64,000 nt of DNA from Methanomassiliicoccales archaeon (lineage in GTDB: Archaea > Thermoplasmatota > Thermoplasmata > Methanomassiliicoccales > JAAEEP01), in NCBI GenBank assembly GCA_013415695.1, contig JAAEEP010000014.1, forward strand, positions 1 through 64,000, in the 5' to 3' direction. The first letter of the stretch is position 1. Each line of letters opens with the position of its first letter. This document shows positions 25,366 through 32,446 of the stretch, one piece after another. The notes under the pieces are model-generated. The model made no database searches, was not told the DNA's origin, and worked only from the letters and a program-made list of their open reading frames with translations. Position numbers and translations under genes: made by a program.

Positions 25366-25912
25366 GCCCAGACGAAGGGTCTGCCTCCATCAGTAGGATG
25401 TCGGGCCTTTTTCCTACCAGAGCGGTGATCTCCTCGCTCATGGCCTTCATTCTCTTTGCTGCCTCAAAAAGCCCTTTTGATTCGAAGAACGCCACGGAAT
25501 CCTCAAGTGTGGTAATCTCGTCGCCATCAATCAGGTTGTCAGAATGGCAGACTATCTTCTCCTCAATGGTTACTGGTAGATAATCCCCGTCCGGAAGGTC
25601 AAGAGCCTCCACCTCATCTTTCAAGAGTCCGGCACCAATGTGTCTCTGTATAATCCTCACGACTGGATCAGGCAACCCAATAGAGCGAGCGATCTCCGCA
25701 CTAGCAGCCACGTGCCCTATACCGTGTGTTCTTGACCTTCCGATATCATGTAGAAGAGCCCCTGCTCTAACCAGTTCGACATCGGCTCCGCATCTATCGG
25801 CCAGTAGGGCGGCAGCGGCGCTGACCACACAGCAGTGTCTGATGACCTTTCCTGAGCACCCGGCCTCCTTCAGAAACCGGAGGCATTCCTTCTCACTCGG
25901 TATCGCCTTCAA
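25316..25912 (-). CDS. HD-domain (HDIG) metal-dependent phosphohydrolase
   Basis: A 198-residue HD-superfamily protein. Metal ligands: [14 protein letters not shown] (His near 26), ALLHDIGRS (HD about 54-55), the HGIGH pair and a downstream acidic residue in [11 protein letters not shown]. Archaeal members of this group (TIGR00295-like) have unknown nucleotide substrates. It starts at a TTG inside the end of the Trm56 gene (20-bp overlap) after a purine-rich GAGGGGGAAGAGGG. Its C-terminus runs 50 bp into the convergent carbonic anhydrase gene. Confidence 0.82.
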   Translation of the reverse strand: MKAIPSEKECLRFLKEAGCSGKVIRHCCVVSAAAALLADRCGADVELVRAGALLHDIGRSRTHGIGHVAASAEIARSIGLPDPVVRIIQRHIGAGLLKDEVEALDLPDGDYLPVTIEEKIVCHSDNLIDGDEITTLEDSVAFFESKGLFEAAKRMKAMSEEITALVGKRPDILLMEADPSSGLRGPCSAYVSPRYTRP

Positions 25913-26408
25913 CCCTCTTCCCCCTCTCGGTGGGGATTATCCTTAGTCTTCCATTGAAGTCCTGGCGTAAACCCTCACCGCCGGTGAACCTGTCCATCAC
26001 TACAGCTAGTGCAGCCACTTCAGAATGTGGCTGGTTACCCACGGCCAGGTTGATATCTGCAATCTGGTAGACCTCAGCAGGGACCTTTTCCGCCCCAACC
26101 ACGATGCAGACCCTTCCTGATTCAATCCGCTCGAGAGCGTCATCGATGTGCAATCCATACATCGTCAGATGGACAACCTGCCCATCGAAATCTTTCAGGA
26201 ACTCCTTCCATTTGACACCGGTCCTGATCTCGAAGTCCCCTCCGAATCGGCTCACCACGTCCCGTATCCCGGTTTCCAGCTCCTCATCCTTTGTGGAGAT
26301 GATGATTCCCCTGGCGCCCATTGCTCGAGCAGTTAGAGCCACGTGGGTGGTGACCCGCTTATCCCTCGAGGGACGATGGCCTAGCCTCAGAATCCAAATA
26401 TCCTGCAT
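25893..26408 (-). CDS. tRNA (cytidine-56 2'-O)-methyltransferase, archaeal Trm56
   Basis: SPOUT-class RNA methyltransferase of 171 residues found only in archaea, which methylates C56 in the T-loop of tRNAs. The opening [21 protein letters not shown] is the family signature. [35 protein letters not shown] forms the trefoil-knot SAM site with the GAEKVP and [13 protein letters not shown] motifs. It overlaps the HD gene and follows a regulator gene by 19 bp in the same direction, so the three form an operon. Confidence 0.93.
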   Translation of the reverse strand: MQDIWILRLGHRPSRDKRVTTHVALTARAMGARGIIISTKDEELETGIRDVVSRFGGDFEIRTGVKWKEFLKDFDGQVVHLTMYGLHIDDALERIESGRVCIVVGAEKVPAEVYQIADINLAVGNQPHSEVAALAVVMDRFTGGEGLRQDFNGRLRIIPTERGKRVEGDTE

Positions 26409-26427
26409 TAGAACGACCAGATATGTC

Positions 26428-26925
26428 TCAACTTTTCAACCTTTCTATCCGATGGCCCCTGTAATCCAAAAGGATGGATCTCTTGACTAAGGAACGAAGC
26501 ATTGTGGATGTGATACCCAACAACTCCGCTACATCTCCAGCGAAACGGCCATCTGGTCCCACCTCATCAAGTATTCTCTGCTCGATGCTCTTGAAATCCT
26601 CCTCGGCCATCATGGCAACTGCGAGCACGTCTGATATCTCATATACGGGCCATGAGGCGTTGATGTGGAATGAGGTATAATATGTATGATAGGATTTTTC
26701 AGGATATGAGCCATCGGTCGACTGCCATCGAGTCTCCACAAGCTTCATCTTTTCAAAGAAGGTCAGCGCCTCCTTTCCCTCGGGACCATACTTCTCCTCG
26801 ACCTCTTTCGCGGTCCTCCACTCCAAGGTCACCTCCTTGAGAACCTCTCTTTTAACCTTAGTATCAACCGCCCTCAACATCGGAACCAGTTCCGAGGGTT
26901 CGTTGATGACCTTGATCCTGTTCAT
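26428..26925 (-). CDS. ArsR-like winged-helix regulator
   Basis: A 165-residue protein with two DNA-binding-like parts. An N-terminal winged helix ([20 protein letters not shown], then [17 protein letters not shown] and a wing with [12 protein letters not shown]) is followed by a C-terminal helix-turn-helix ([23 protein letters not shown]). This fits archaeal ArsR-type predicted regulators (COG4738-like). First gene of the operon with Trm56 and the HD protein; target unknown. Confidence 0.78.
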   Translation of the reverse strand: MNRIKVINEPSELVPMLRAVDTKVKREVLKEVTLEWRTAKEVEEKYGPEGKEALTFFEKMKLVETRWQSTDGSYPEKSYHTYYTSFHINASWPVYEISDVLAVAMMAEEDFKSIEQRILDEVGPDGRFAGDVAELLGITSTMLRSLVKRSILLDYRGHRIERLKS

Positions 26926-27047
26926 CCCTACCTAATTGGGTTTGCTAGATATAAAATGCTAATGGAAAGGCTTGGATGTGGACCTTTGGCTTCCCTAAAT
27001 CGTTCCATGGATAAGCATATTAACGGGTTCCGACTTTCGGGTTTCAG

Positions 27048-27194
27048 ATGGAGAGGAAGAAGAGATATCAATGCCTCGTGTGCAACAAGCTGCATGACAC
27101 CGAGGATGCCGCTCGTTCCTGCCACAATGGTCCTATTCAGGGCATAGTGCAGGGTTACGAGGACTACAAGAAATCTTGGGTTGGAGCACATTAG
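27048..27194 (+). CDS. 48-residue zinc-finger-like protein
   Basis: A short gene: ATG at 27048, stop TAG at 27192-27194. The product starts MERKKRYQCLVCNKLHDTED, continues AARSCHNGP and ends with a tyrosine-rich YEDYKKSW segment. CxxC plus a later C-H pair can bind one zinc, like half-C2H2 archaeal small proteins. A CATATTAAC element about 30 nt upstream suggests a leaderless promoter. The stop overlaps the convergent membrane-protein gene by 4 bp, a common arrangement for real genes in this genome. Function unknown; DNA or RNA binding is possible. Confidence 0.65.
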   Translation: MERKKRYQCLVCNKLHDTEDAARSCHNGPIQGIVQGYEDYKKSWVGAH

Positions 27195-27802
27195 ATCGGA
27201 ACTAGTTCGAACACACCCCATATTCCGATGAGTGGCACCACCAACATCAGGAAGTCATCGTCCAGGTACTTCAATCTTGGTTTCTCAATGGCGATGGCCA
27301 GTATCGTGGCGACGATGCTTGCGAGTACGACCTGAATGTTGAATCCAATCAAATAGGTCATGGTGAACAAGGCGATAATGAAATAGGCGGTGAGCGGCAG
27401 TGCTGGATATAATCTGCTCTCGACCTTTCTCAGTTCACCGCACAGAGGGTCGACCCACCCCATCCCTACGACCACAGGAGCAGCGTACTCCAGGGGAAAG
27501 AAGAGGAAAGTGAAGGTCAATCCCAGAGCCGCCCAAGTTGCAGCTGATACTCTCTGGTACTCGTAACTCCGAATCCCCAAGATCTTCGGCTTGAAGGTCA
27601 GCCGATACGCCTCGAAAACCAATATGATTATGAGGGCGCAGATTAGCAGAAACTCCTTGCTCGGACCCCCCTCCCAAATTGGACTGGGTACAGCATAGTA
27701 CACAAGGAAGAGAGGGGCGAGCATATGGATGAATCGCCTTAACCAGTGCCCCCTATCCATGAATGGGAGAAGGACCCCCATATAAAAAATCGTTCCCCTC
27801 AC
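27191..27802 (-). CDS. dolichol kinase/SEC59-VTE5-like membrane protein
   Basis: A 203-residue protein with six or seven hydrophobic helices. HWLRRFIHMLAPLFLVYYAVP matches the RK-x-x-H N-terminal motif of CTP-dependent polyprenol and phosphatidate kinases, and MGWVDPLCGELRKVESR corresponds to the family's GD/D-x-x-G-R-x-x-G nucleotide-binding loop. This would make it a kinase for dolichol, phytol or a similar isoprenoid alcohol, useful for lipid-carrier recycling in glycosylation; the assignment is by motif only. The start could be at residue 8 or 15. Last gene of the ABC exporter operon, 2 bp after the permease. Confidence 0.65.
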   Translation of the reverse strand: MRGTIFYMGVLLPFMDRGHWLRRFIHMLAPLFLVYYAVPSPIWEGGPSKEFLLICALIIILVFEAYRLTFKPKILGIRSYEYQRVSAATWAALGLTFTFLFFPLEYAAPVVVGMGWVDPLCGELRKVESRLYPALPLTAYFIIALFTMTYLIGFNIQVVLASIVATILAIAIEKPRLKYLDDDFLMLVVPLIGIWGVFELVPI

Positions 27803-27804
27803 TT

Positions 27805-29271
27805 CTATGAGAATGATTTAGCTGACCACTTCCGTTCAATACCCAAATAGAAGAACAGAGTGCTTAACAGGAGCACGATACAGACTATCGAGATGCCTAC
27901 TGCCGCCAGGTATGGCGAGGTGTCCAAGATGAATGACAGAATCGTGAGGCAGAGGTCAGGAAGCAGTGATATGATGGTGAACTTGATGAGTATCTGCGGG
28001 TTGAAAAGGAACGATTGCGGGCTGATGCCTGTCAAGTAAGCCGTGGCAATCACCATGTATGTGGACATGATGAAGAGTACCGGTAGTGCCAGCCAAAGGA
28101 TGCTCAGCTCGTTATTGGCCAGGGCGATCATCAGGACGAACGCAGTGGAGATGCCGTAGGTGAGAAGAAAGTAGGTTATGAGTTTCGTTCTTATTAGCTC
28201 GGGAACCGTGACCGGCAGAGTCTCGTAATAATCGACCATATCCACATTCGTGAGCCAGCTGTACAGAATCACCCCAAAGAAACCTACCATTGCTGCATAG
28301 AAAACAGTGTTGAATCCCACCGGGATTCCAAGTCCATTGTTCACGTACCAGGTAGTCAGGCTGAGAAACACCAGCGGAGCTACGAAGGAAAAGGTCATTT
28401 TCCATATCGTCCCGCTGCGTATCAGGTCCACGAACTCCTTTGAAATGAGGGATTGATATCCACGGGTGAAGGTGAACTTGGGAAAGTAGGACGGAAGAAT
28501 ATCCTCGTAGCTGGAACGCGCGTTCTCGTAGCTCTCCCTGACGAACAGTACGGCAATGTCCAGGAAGATCAACACCAAAGATACGCACAGGATGGCGTAT
28601 ATAAGGGCGGCGGCGGGATTGAAGGTGAATGGTGGAAGTACGAACTGTAGCCCATATGATGGCAGCACCAGGTCCATTCCGTACAGGCCAAATGCGTGTC
28701 CAATGATGACAAGGATGAATGAGGTCACAAGGATCATGAACGCTATTAGGCTACGGGTGAAGATCACAGAGATGGCGAAGCTGAGCGAAATACCGAATAA
28801 GAAGGAGAGGAGGATAGGTATGAAGACCACGCCCACCGATACATATGAGAATCCGGCCAGGGGAGCGACCAGGATTAGACCGACGAACGCTGGAATAAGA
28901 ATGAGGGCCAGGTAGAATATGACATCTCGAAGGTACATCCCCAGGAAGGCTTTCCTGAAAGATATGGGTAGAAAGGAGGGCGTTGCAATAAGATAATTAT
29001 CCTTTCCATGTCTCCTCTCGATGTATGTGCGCCCGAGAAATCCGAATGCGCCCACGCTCAAACCGTACAGGAATATGCCCATGTTGGCTAGCGTGAGAAG
29101 TTCCACCAAAGAGACGTTCTGTTCAAGAGTACGGAGTGTCAAACCCAGGAAGAATGAGACGGTGGCAACGAAGAATGGAATGGCCAGGAATATGCTCCGG
29201 GAGGAGTAGGATACATGCATCCTATACTCTTCCTTCAGCATCAGACTAAGGAGCGACTCCATCCCTCCCAA
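27805..29271 (-). CDS. ABC-2 type exporter membrane subunit
   Basis: A 488-residue membrane protein with about twelve hydrophobic segments in two similar halves (about 20-250 and 270-480), as expected for a fused ABC-2 permease. The N-terminal amphipathic LLSLMLKEEYRMHVSYSSRS is typical of these exporters. It overlaps the ATPase gene by 26 bp and starts at ATG 29271 or 29262. Together with the ATPase it probably moves a hydrophobic or amphipathic compound out of the cell; substrate unknown. Confidence 0.82.
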   Translation of the reverse strand: MGGMESLLSLMLKEEYRMHVSYSSRSIFLAIPFFVATVSFFLGLTLRTLEQNVSLVELLTLANMGIFLYGLSVGAFGFLGRTYIERRHGKDNYLIATPSFLPISFRKAFLGMYLRDVIFYLALILIPAFVGLILVAPLAGFSYVSVGVVFIPILLSFLFGISLSFAISVIFTRSLIAFMILVTSFILVIIGHAFGLYGMDLVLPSYGLQFVLPPFTFNPAAALIYAILCVSLVLIFLDIAVLFVRESYENARSSYEDILPSYFPKFTFTRGYQSLISKEFVDLIRSGTIWKMTFSFVAPLVFLSLTTWYVNNGLGIPVGFNTVFYAAMVGFFGVILYSWLTNVDMVDYYETLPVTVPELIRTKLITYFLLTYGISTAFVLMIALANNELSILWLALPVLFIMSTYMVIATAYLTGISPQSFLFNPQILIKFTIISLLPDLCLTILSFILDTSPYLAAVGISIVCIVLLLSTLFFYLGIERKWSAKSFS

Positions 29272-29971
29272 CGCATCGGAGGAACACGGTCTCGAGGGTG
29301 TCCCCCCTTTCCTTCATTTCAGCTATGCTCATGTGGCCCATGATCTTTCCCTTGTCCAGAATGACCACTTCCTCGCAGAGCCTTTCCGCGATTTCCAGAA
29401 TATGAGAGCACATGAAGATAGTCCGTCCGTTGTCCCTTAGGTCCAAGAGGTAGTCCCTGAGCTTTCGCTGGTAAAGTGGATCAAGATTAATGAAGGGCTC
29501 ATCCAGAAAAAGCAACTTAGGCTCATGAATGAAGGCGGCTGCCAGCATTACCTTCTGCCTCATGCCTTTGGATAGGTCCTTACATAACTTCCCCCTAGCC
29601 TCATCCAAATCGAAGAAATCTAGCCACTTATCGATCCTGTGGTCGATGTCATCGAGAGCCCGGATCTTGCCAACGAAGTAGAGGAACTCGGATGCGGTGA
29701 GATAACTGGGGGGACTCTCGACTTCAGGAACCAGTCCTATTGCCTTCTTTATTTCCTTTCCCTGGGATCTCGCATCCAGCCCTAGCACTTTGGCCATTCC
29801 AACGGTCGGCTTGAGTTGACCAGTAAGAATCCGTAGAAGTGTGGTCTTGCCAGCACCATTTGGGCCAAAACATCCAAAGAACTTGCCCTCGTTGACTTTG
29901 AAGCTAACATCGTCAAGAGCGACGGTTTCTCCAAAACGCTTGACGATGTTGCTCACTTCGATGGCAGACAT
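29246..29971 (-). CDS. ABC-2 type exporter ATPase
   Basis: A 241-residue ATPase of the CcmA/NatA type. Walker A GPNGAGKTT (about 37-45), the Q-loop equivalent in IGLVPEVESPPSYLT, signature LSKGMRQKVMLAAAFIHEP, Walker B LLFLDEPFINLDP and the switch histidine in FMCSHILEIAERL are all intact. The first gene after the structured leader RNA at 30013-30140, it starts with ATG at 29971, 42 nt after the leader's T-tract. Confidence 0.92.
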   Translation of the reverse strand: MSAIEVSNIVKRFGETVALDDVSFKVNEGKFFGCFGPNGAGKTTLLRILTGQLKPTVGMAKVLGLDARSQGKEIKKAIGLVPEVESPPSYLTASEFLYFVGKIRALDDIDHRIDKWLDFFDLDEARGKLCKDLSKGMRQKVMLAAAFIHEPKLLFLDEPFINLDPLYQRKLRDYLLDLRDNGRTIFMCSHILEIAERLCEEVVILDKGKIMGHMSIAEMKERGDTLETVFLRCVGRDGVAP

Positions 29972-30012
29972 TCATCGGTGCATTCCATGGACGGTTATTT
30001 AATTTCTGTCAT

Positions 30013-30140
30013 CAAAAAAAAGGGGTCTGGGGGCCTCTCCCCCACTGGCGATGCTGGGGAGAGGAAAAGGAGGTAATGGCTTTCAGGACAGGTTCTGACA
30101 TCTAGTCGAGCCCGACTCTCCCCGCATCTGAACCTCCTAT
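30013..30140 (-). ncRNA. candidate structured leader RNA/attenuator or small RNA before ABC exporter
   Basis: Reading on the minus strand, AGGAGGT (30138-30132) pairs perfectly with ACCTCCT (30074-30068). A small hairpin AGTCG/CGACT with a GGCT loop lies inside (30117-30104). CCTCTCCCC (30064-30056) can pair with either the upstream GGGGAGAG (30123-30116, 8 bp, making a pseudoknot with the first helix) or the downstream GGGGAGAGG (30042-30034, 9 bp). The 3' side also has TGGGGG/CCCCCA (30044-30028), and everything ends in eight T residues (30021-30014). A TATA-like TTAAAATCATATTAG lies just upstream. AGGAGG also precedes an ATG (30127) with a 14-codon frame. Competing helices plus a U-tract look like an expression platform or an intrinsically terminated small RNA. 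No known RNA family is recognised. Confidence 0.45.
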
Positions 30141-30398
30141 GTTGCAACTAATATGATTTTAACTTTACTATATGAATTCGTAGGTGGGAAAAAGAAATCA
30201 CAGAATATCATCTATTAAGAAACGATTTTCAAATCTTTGATTCCCTTTCCATTCATACGTGTCAAAGTATATCACGTTCCCGTATGTTATATGGCGTGCT
30301 TCAAATTTGGATGGTTGTGATAATTGCTATGGGATTTAGAGACTTATGAATATCGTCAAATATGTCAAACGCTATCACGTCACTATCCGAGGGGGCAC

Positions 30399-30707
30399 AT
30401 GAAAGGAAGAAGCGTGTTAACCAGCAAGATCGAGGGGGAGATCGATCTTCTATGTAGACATGTCCAGATGCTTCAAGCAATTATGGAGCACGAACCCATT
30501 GGTATCATCAGACTATCCGAGCAGCTCAACATCCCCCAGCATAAGGTACGATACTCTCTTCGAATACTGGAGCAAGAAGGGTTGATCCAGCCCTCACCGG
30601 ACGGTGCCATAATCACAGATAAAGTACAAGTCTTCCTTGATCACCTGAAGGATATTCTGGATTCACTTTCTCAGACCGTTAAGAAGCTCAGGGACACCCT
30701 GGACTGA
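30399..30707 (+). CDS. winged-helix DNA-binding protein
   Basis: A 102-residue protein: helical N-terminus (SVLTSKIEGEIDLLCRHVQM), a winged helix (GIIRLSEQLNIPQHKVRYSLRILEQEGLIQPSPDGAIIT) and a C-terminal coiled helix (LDHLKDILDSLSQTVKKLRDTLD) that could dimerise. The frame is open to a TTG at 30324, but the ATG at 30399 follows a G-run and gives the natural domain boundary. It is divergent from the exporter operon and may regulate it; tRNA-Asn follows. The 250 bp before it hold only AT-rich sequence without an evident gene. Confidence 0.72.
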   Translation: MKGRSVLTSKIEGEIDLLCRHVQMLQAIMEHEPIGIIRLSEQLNIPQHKVRYSLRILEQEGLIQPSPDGAIITDKVQVFLDHLKDILDSLSQTVKKLRDTLD

Positions 30708-30764
30708 AGTGCGATAGGAGCGTAAAGGCTTAATAGAAGACTAATATTCTCCAACCCAAGTCAA

Positions 30765-30864
30765 GCCGTCGTAGCTCAGTCGGTAGAGCGTGTGGCTGTT
30801 ATTCCCCGACCAAAGGGGAGTGGAGACCACAAGGCCGGCGGTTCGAGCCCGCCCGACGGCGCCA
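30765..30864 (+). tRNA. tRNA-Asn (GTT) with intron
   Basis: Acceptor GCCGTCG pairs with CGACGGC (30854-30860); the D arm is GCTC/GAGC, the anticodon stem TGTGG/CCACA, the loop CTGTTA|A with anticodon GTT at 30798-30800, and the T arm GGCGG/CCGCC with TTCGAGC. The discriminator is G, and CCA is encoded at 30862-30864. A 24-nt intron interrupts the loop after position 37. Confidence 0.93.
30802..30825 (+). other. tRNA-Asn intron (37/38)
   Basis: A 24-nt insert between positions 37 and 38 of the anticodon loop, the standard archaeal site. It carries a CCCC/GGGG hairpin that with the anticodon stem can form the bulge-helix-bulge cut by the splicing endonuclease. Confidence 0.85.
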
Positions 30865-30906
30865 ATTCTCGACCGATCATCGGCCAAATCGATTAATTAC
30901 ATTCGT

Positions 30907-31539
30907 TCATTCTACTAGGAGCAGTCCTGTCCAATATGCATCCTTTCCATTCTGTCCTTTCAAAGGCATACCCGCGTTTTCCGCGGTCTTGAACACGTCA
31001 ATGCCAAGGGCTTCCATAGATGGACGGGCCTTGAGCGGATTCTTACATGGTGCTCCGGTCTTCTGACCCACGCATCTCTCGCACAGCTCACAGGGGCCAC
31101 CAGAGAGGCCAGCGGAGAACCTGTAACCCATGTTCACCGAGTCCCGCTCCAGCTTGCAGATCAAATCTATGAAGTCAACGAGACTTTTCCTAATGGTCCT
31201 TGGATAAGCGGACTCGGCCCTGAGTACCTCAAGAGATCTTCCTCCCATGAATTCTTCTATCTTCTCAGGATCGTTGCATATTGGAAATTGAATCACTATT
31301 GTGTGATTGTATTTGGCCAGTATCTTAGAGAACTCATCTGGACTCATCATTTTTGGTGGACACATTAAGTTCACACCATAGTTGGGACATACAGGTACCA
31401 GGCACTTTAAGCGGACCCTCTTATCTACAACTACTTCACTAGCGGGCAGGACGGAGACTCTTGCCGCCCCGTATGCTTTTGCCTTCGAACAGAGTTCTGA
31501 AAGGTCCTCTTCGATTCTTGACATCTCCTTTCTCCCCAA
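30907..31539 (-). CDS. DUF2284 metal-binding protein
   Basis: A 210-residue cysteine-rich protein of the DUF2284 family. It has VVVDKRVRLKCLVPVCPNYG and NLMCPPKMMSPDEF in the first half, and GGPCELCERC ... GAPCKNPLKARPSMEALGIDV in the second, the conserved cysteine sets thought to bind metal or a Fe-S cluster. The function of the family is unknown; it is common in anaerobes. The ATG at 31539 or the one five residues later may be the start. It stands alone between two tRNA genes. Confidence 0.87.
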   Translation of the reverse strand: MGRKEMSRIEEDLSELCSKAKAYGAARVSVLPASEVVVDKRVRLKCLVPVCPNYGVNLMCPPKMMSPDEFSKILAKYNHTIVIQFPICNDPEKIEEFMGGRSLEVLRAESAYPRTIRKSLVDFIDLICKLERDSVNMGYRFSAGLSGGPCELCERCVGQKTGAPCKNPLKARPSMEALGIDVFKTAENAGMPLKGQNGKDAYWTGLLLVE

Positions 31540-31697
31540 GATGCGCGGAAAATCGACTGACCCCTATTTCTTACTTACCACATGATTGCCTGAATCCGCT
31601 ATTTGAAAAGGCTTGAAATATGATAAGAAGAGCCAGGCTTTCACTCGAACCGACAATAGATTTATATCAAACATGTTATTAACCAAACTGGCAACAA

Positions 31698-31786
31698 GGG
31701 CCCGTAGCTTAGTCTGGCGGAGCGTCTGGCTCATAGGATCCAGCTGGGAAACCAGATGGTCGTCGGTTCAAATCCGGCCGGGCCCA
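31698..31786 (+). tRNA. tRNA with CAT anticodon (Ile2 or elongator Met) with intron
   Basis: Acceptor GGGCCCG/CGGGCCC, D arm GCTT/GAGC with a G-T pair, anticodon stem TCTGG/CCAGA, loop CTCATA|A with CAT at 31732-31734, T arm GTCGG/CCGGC, discriminator A; CCA is not encoded. A 15-nt intron follows position 37. The acceptor stem starting GGGCCCG resembles archaeal tRNA-Ile2 (C34 modified to agmatidine) more than elongator tRNA-Met as I recall them, but the identity is not settled. It is not an initiator. Confidence 0.9.
31736..31750 (+). other. tRNA(CAT) intron (37/38)
   Basis: A 15-nt intron at the standard archaeal position between 37 and 38. It is bounded by the intact TCTGG/CCAGA anticodon stem and a loop that becomes CTCATAA after removal. 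Confidence 0.8.
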
Positions 31787-31875
31787 CATTACCCTTTTGA
31801 CCCTTTGAAAACATGACATCCTCTTCAGCATCTAGAGCGGGTTCCGACGTAATCGCATATGTCCGATCGATCATG

Positions 31876-32265
31876 CTAATGGATCTTGATTAGTACGTTG
31901 AATCCATTTCGAAGCAAGAGTGGGGCTATTATGAACACCAACCCTGTGCAAATAAGAATAATCCCCAGATGTTGGAATTCTTCATTCACCTGTCCAATGA
32001 ACACAGAAAAAAGCCCCCAGAAGACAAATAGAATTCCGGCTGACAGAAATCGTCTTTTCACCAGATTCAGAAGCATCGATGCGAAGTAACCCACAGTGAG
32101 AGAAAGGATGATTATGATTGGGTTGAAATAGGCCGGAATCCAGACGCCTTCTCCATATATATGAAAGAATTCGAATACAATAACTATGGAAATATAGAAC
32201 ACTATCAAGATTAAGATAATCTTCCCAATTCTTCCCCACTTCGACTGTGATTTCGTAGAAATCAC
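31876..32265 (-). CDS. small four-helix membrane protein
   Basis: A 129-residue protein with four hydrophobic helices (about 14-33, 44-64, 72-91 and 98-118) and short charged loops. I do not recognise the family. The GTG start at 32265 lies about 27 nt after TTATATATAT on the minus strand, so the gene appears to be transcribed without a leader. It is alone between the tRNA and the giant surface protein. Confidence 0.68.
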   Translation of the reverse strand: MISTKSQSKWGRIGKIILILIVFYISIVIVFEFFHIYGEGVWIPAYFNPIIIILSLTVGYFASMLLNLVKRRFLSAGILFVFWGLFSVFIGQVNEEFQHLGIILICTGLVFIIAPLLLRNGFNVLIKIH

Positions 32266-32291
32266 CTGCCATCATATCTGGTCCTATGCAG

Positions 32292-32301
32292 ATATATATA
32301 A
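32292..32301 (-). promoter_or_regulatory. TATA box of small membrane protein gene
   Basis: TTATATATAT on the minus strand, 27-36 nt before the GTG at 32265, which predicts transcription starting at or near the start codon. Confidence 0.55.
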
Positions 32302-32446
32302 CGTCTCTCCCAATCATATATCAGTTGAATATTCGTTTGAAGTGAATCGATGAGTCTCTGGGTGAGGGTCCACTTGAACAATGAGAGGAGAGTGGGAATG
32401 AAAATCTATTTCTTTACTCATTGACAATTAGTTGGGGGGATTTGAG

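Noticed and set aside
30006-30016. TGATGA on the minus strand as a C box of a C/D guide RNA
   Set aside because: No D box (CTGA) or C'/D' pair at suitable distance, and no guide match could be judged.
30076-30105. Nine-codon plus-strand frame after GGAGGT
   Set aside because: Too short, and the GGAGGT is better explained as the 3' arm of the minus-strand leader helix.
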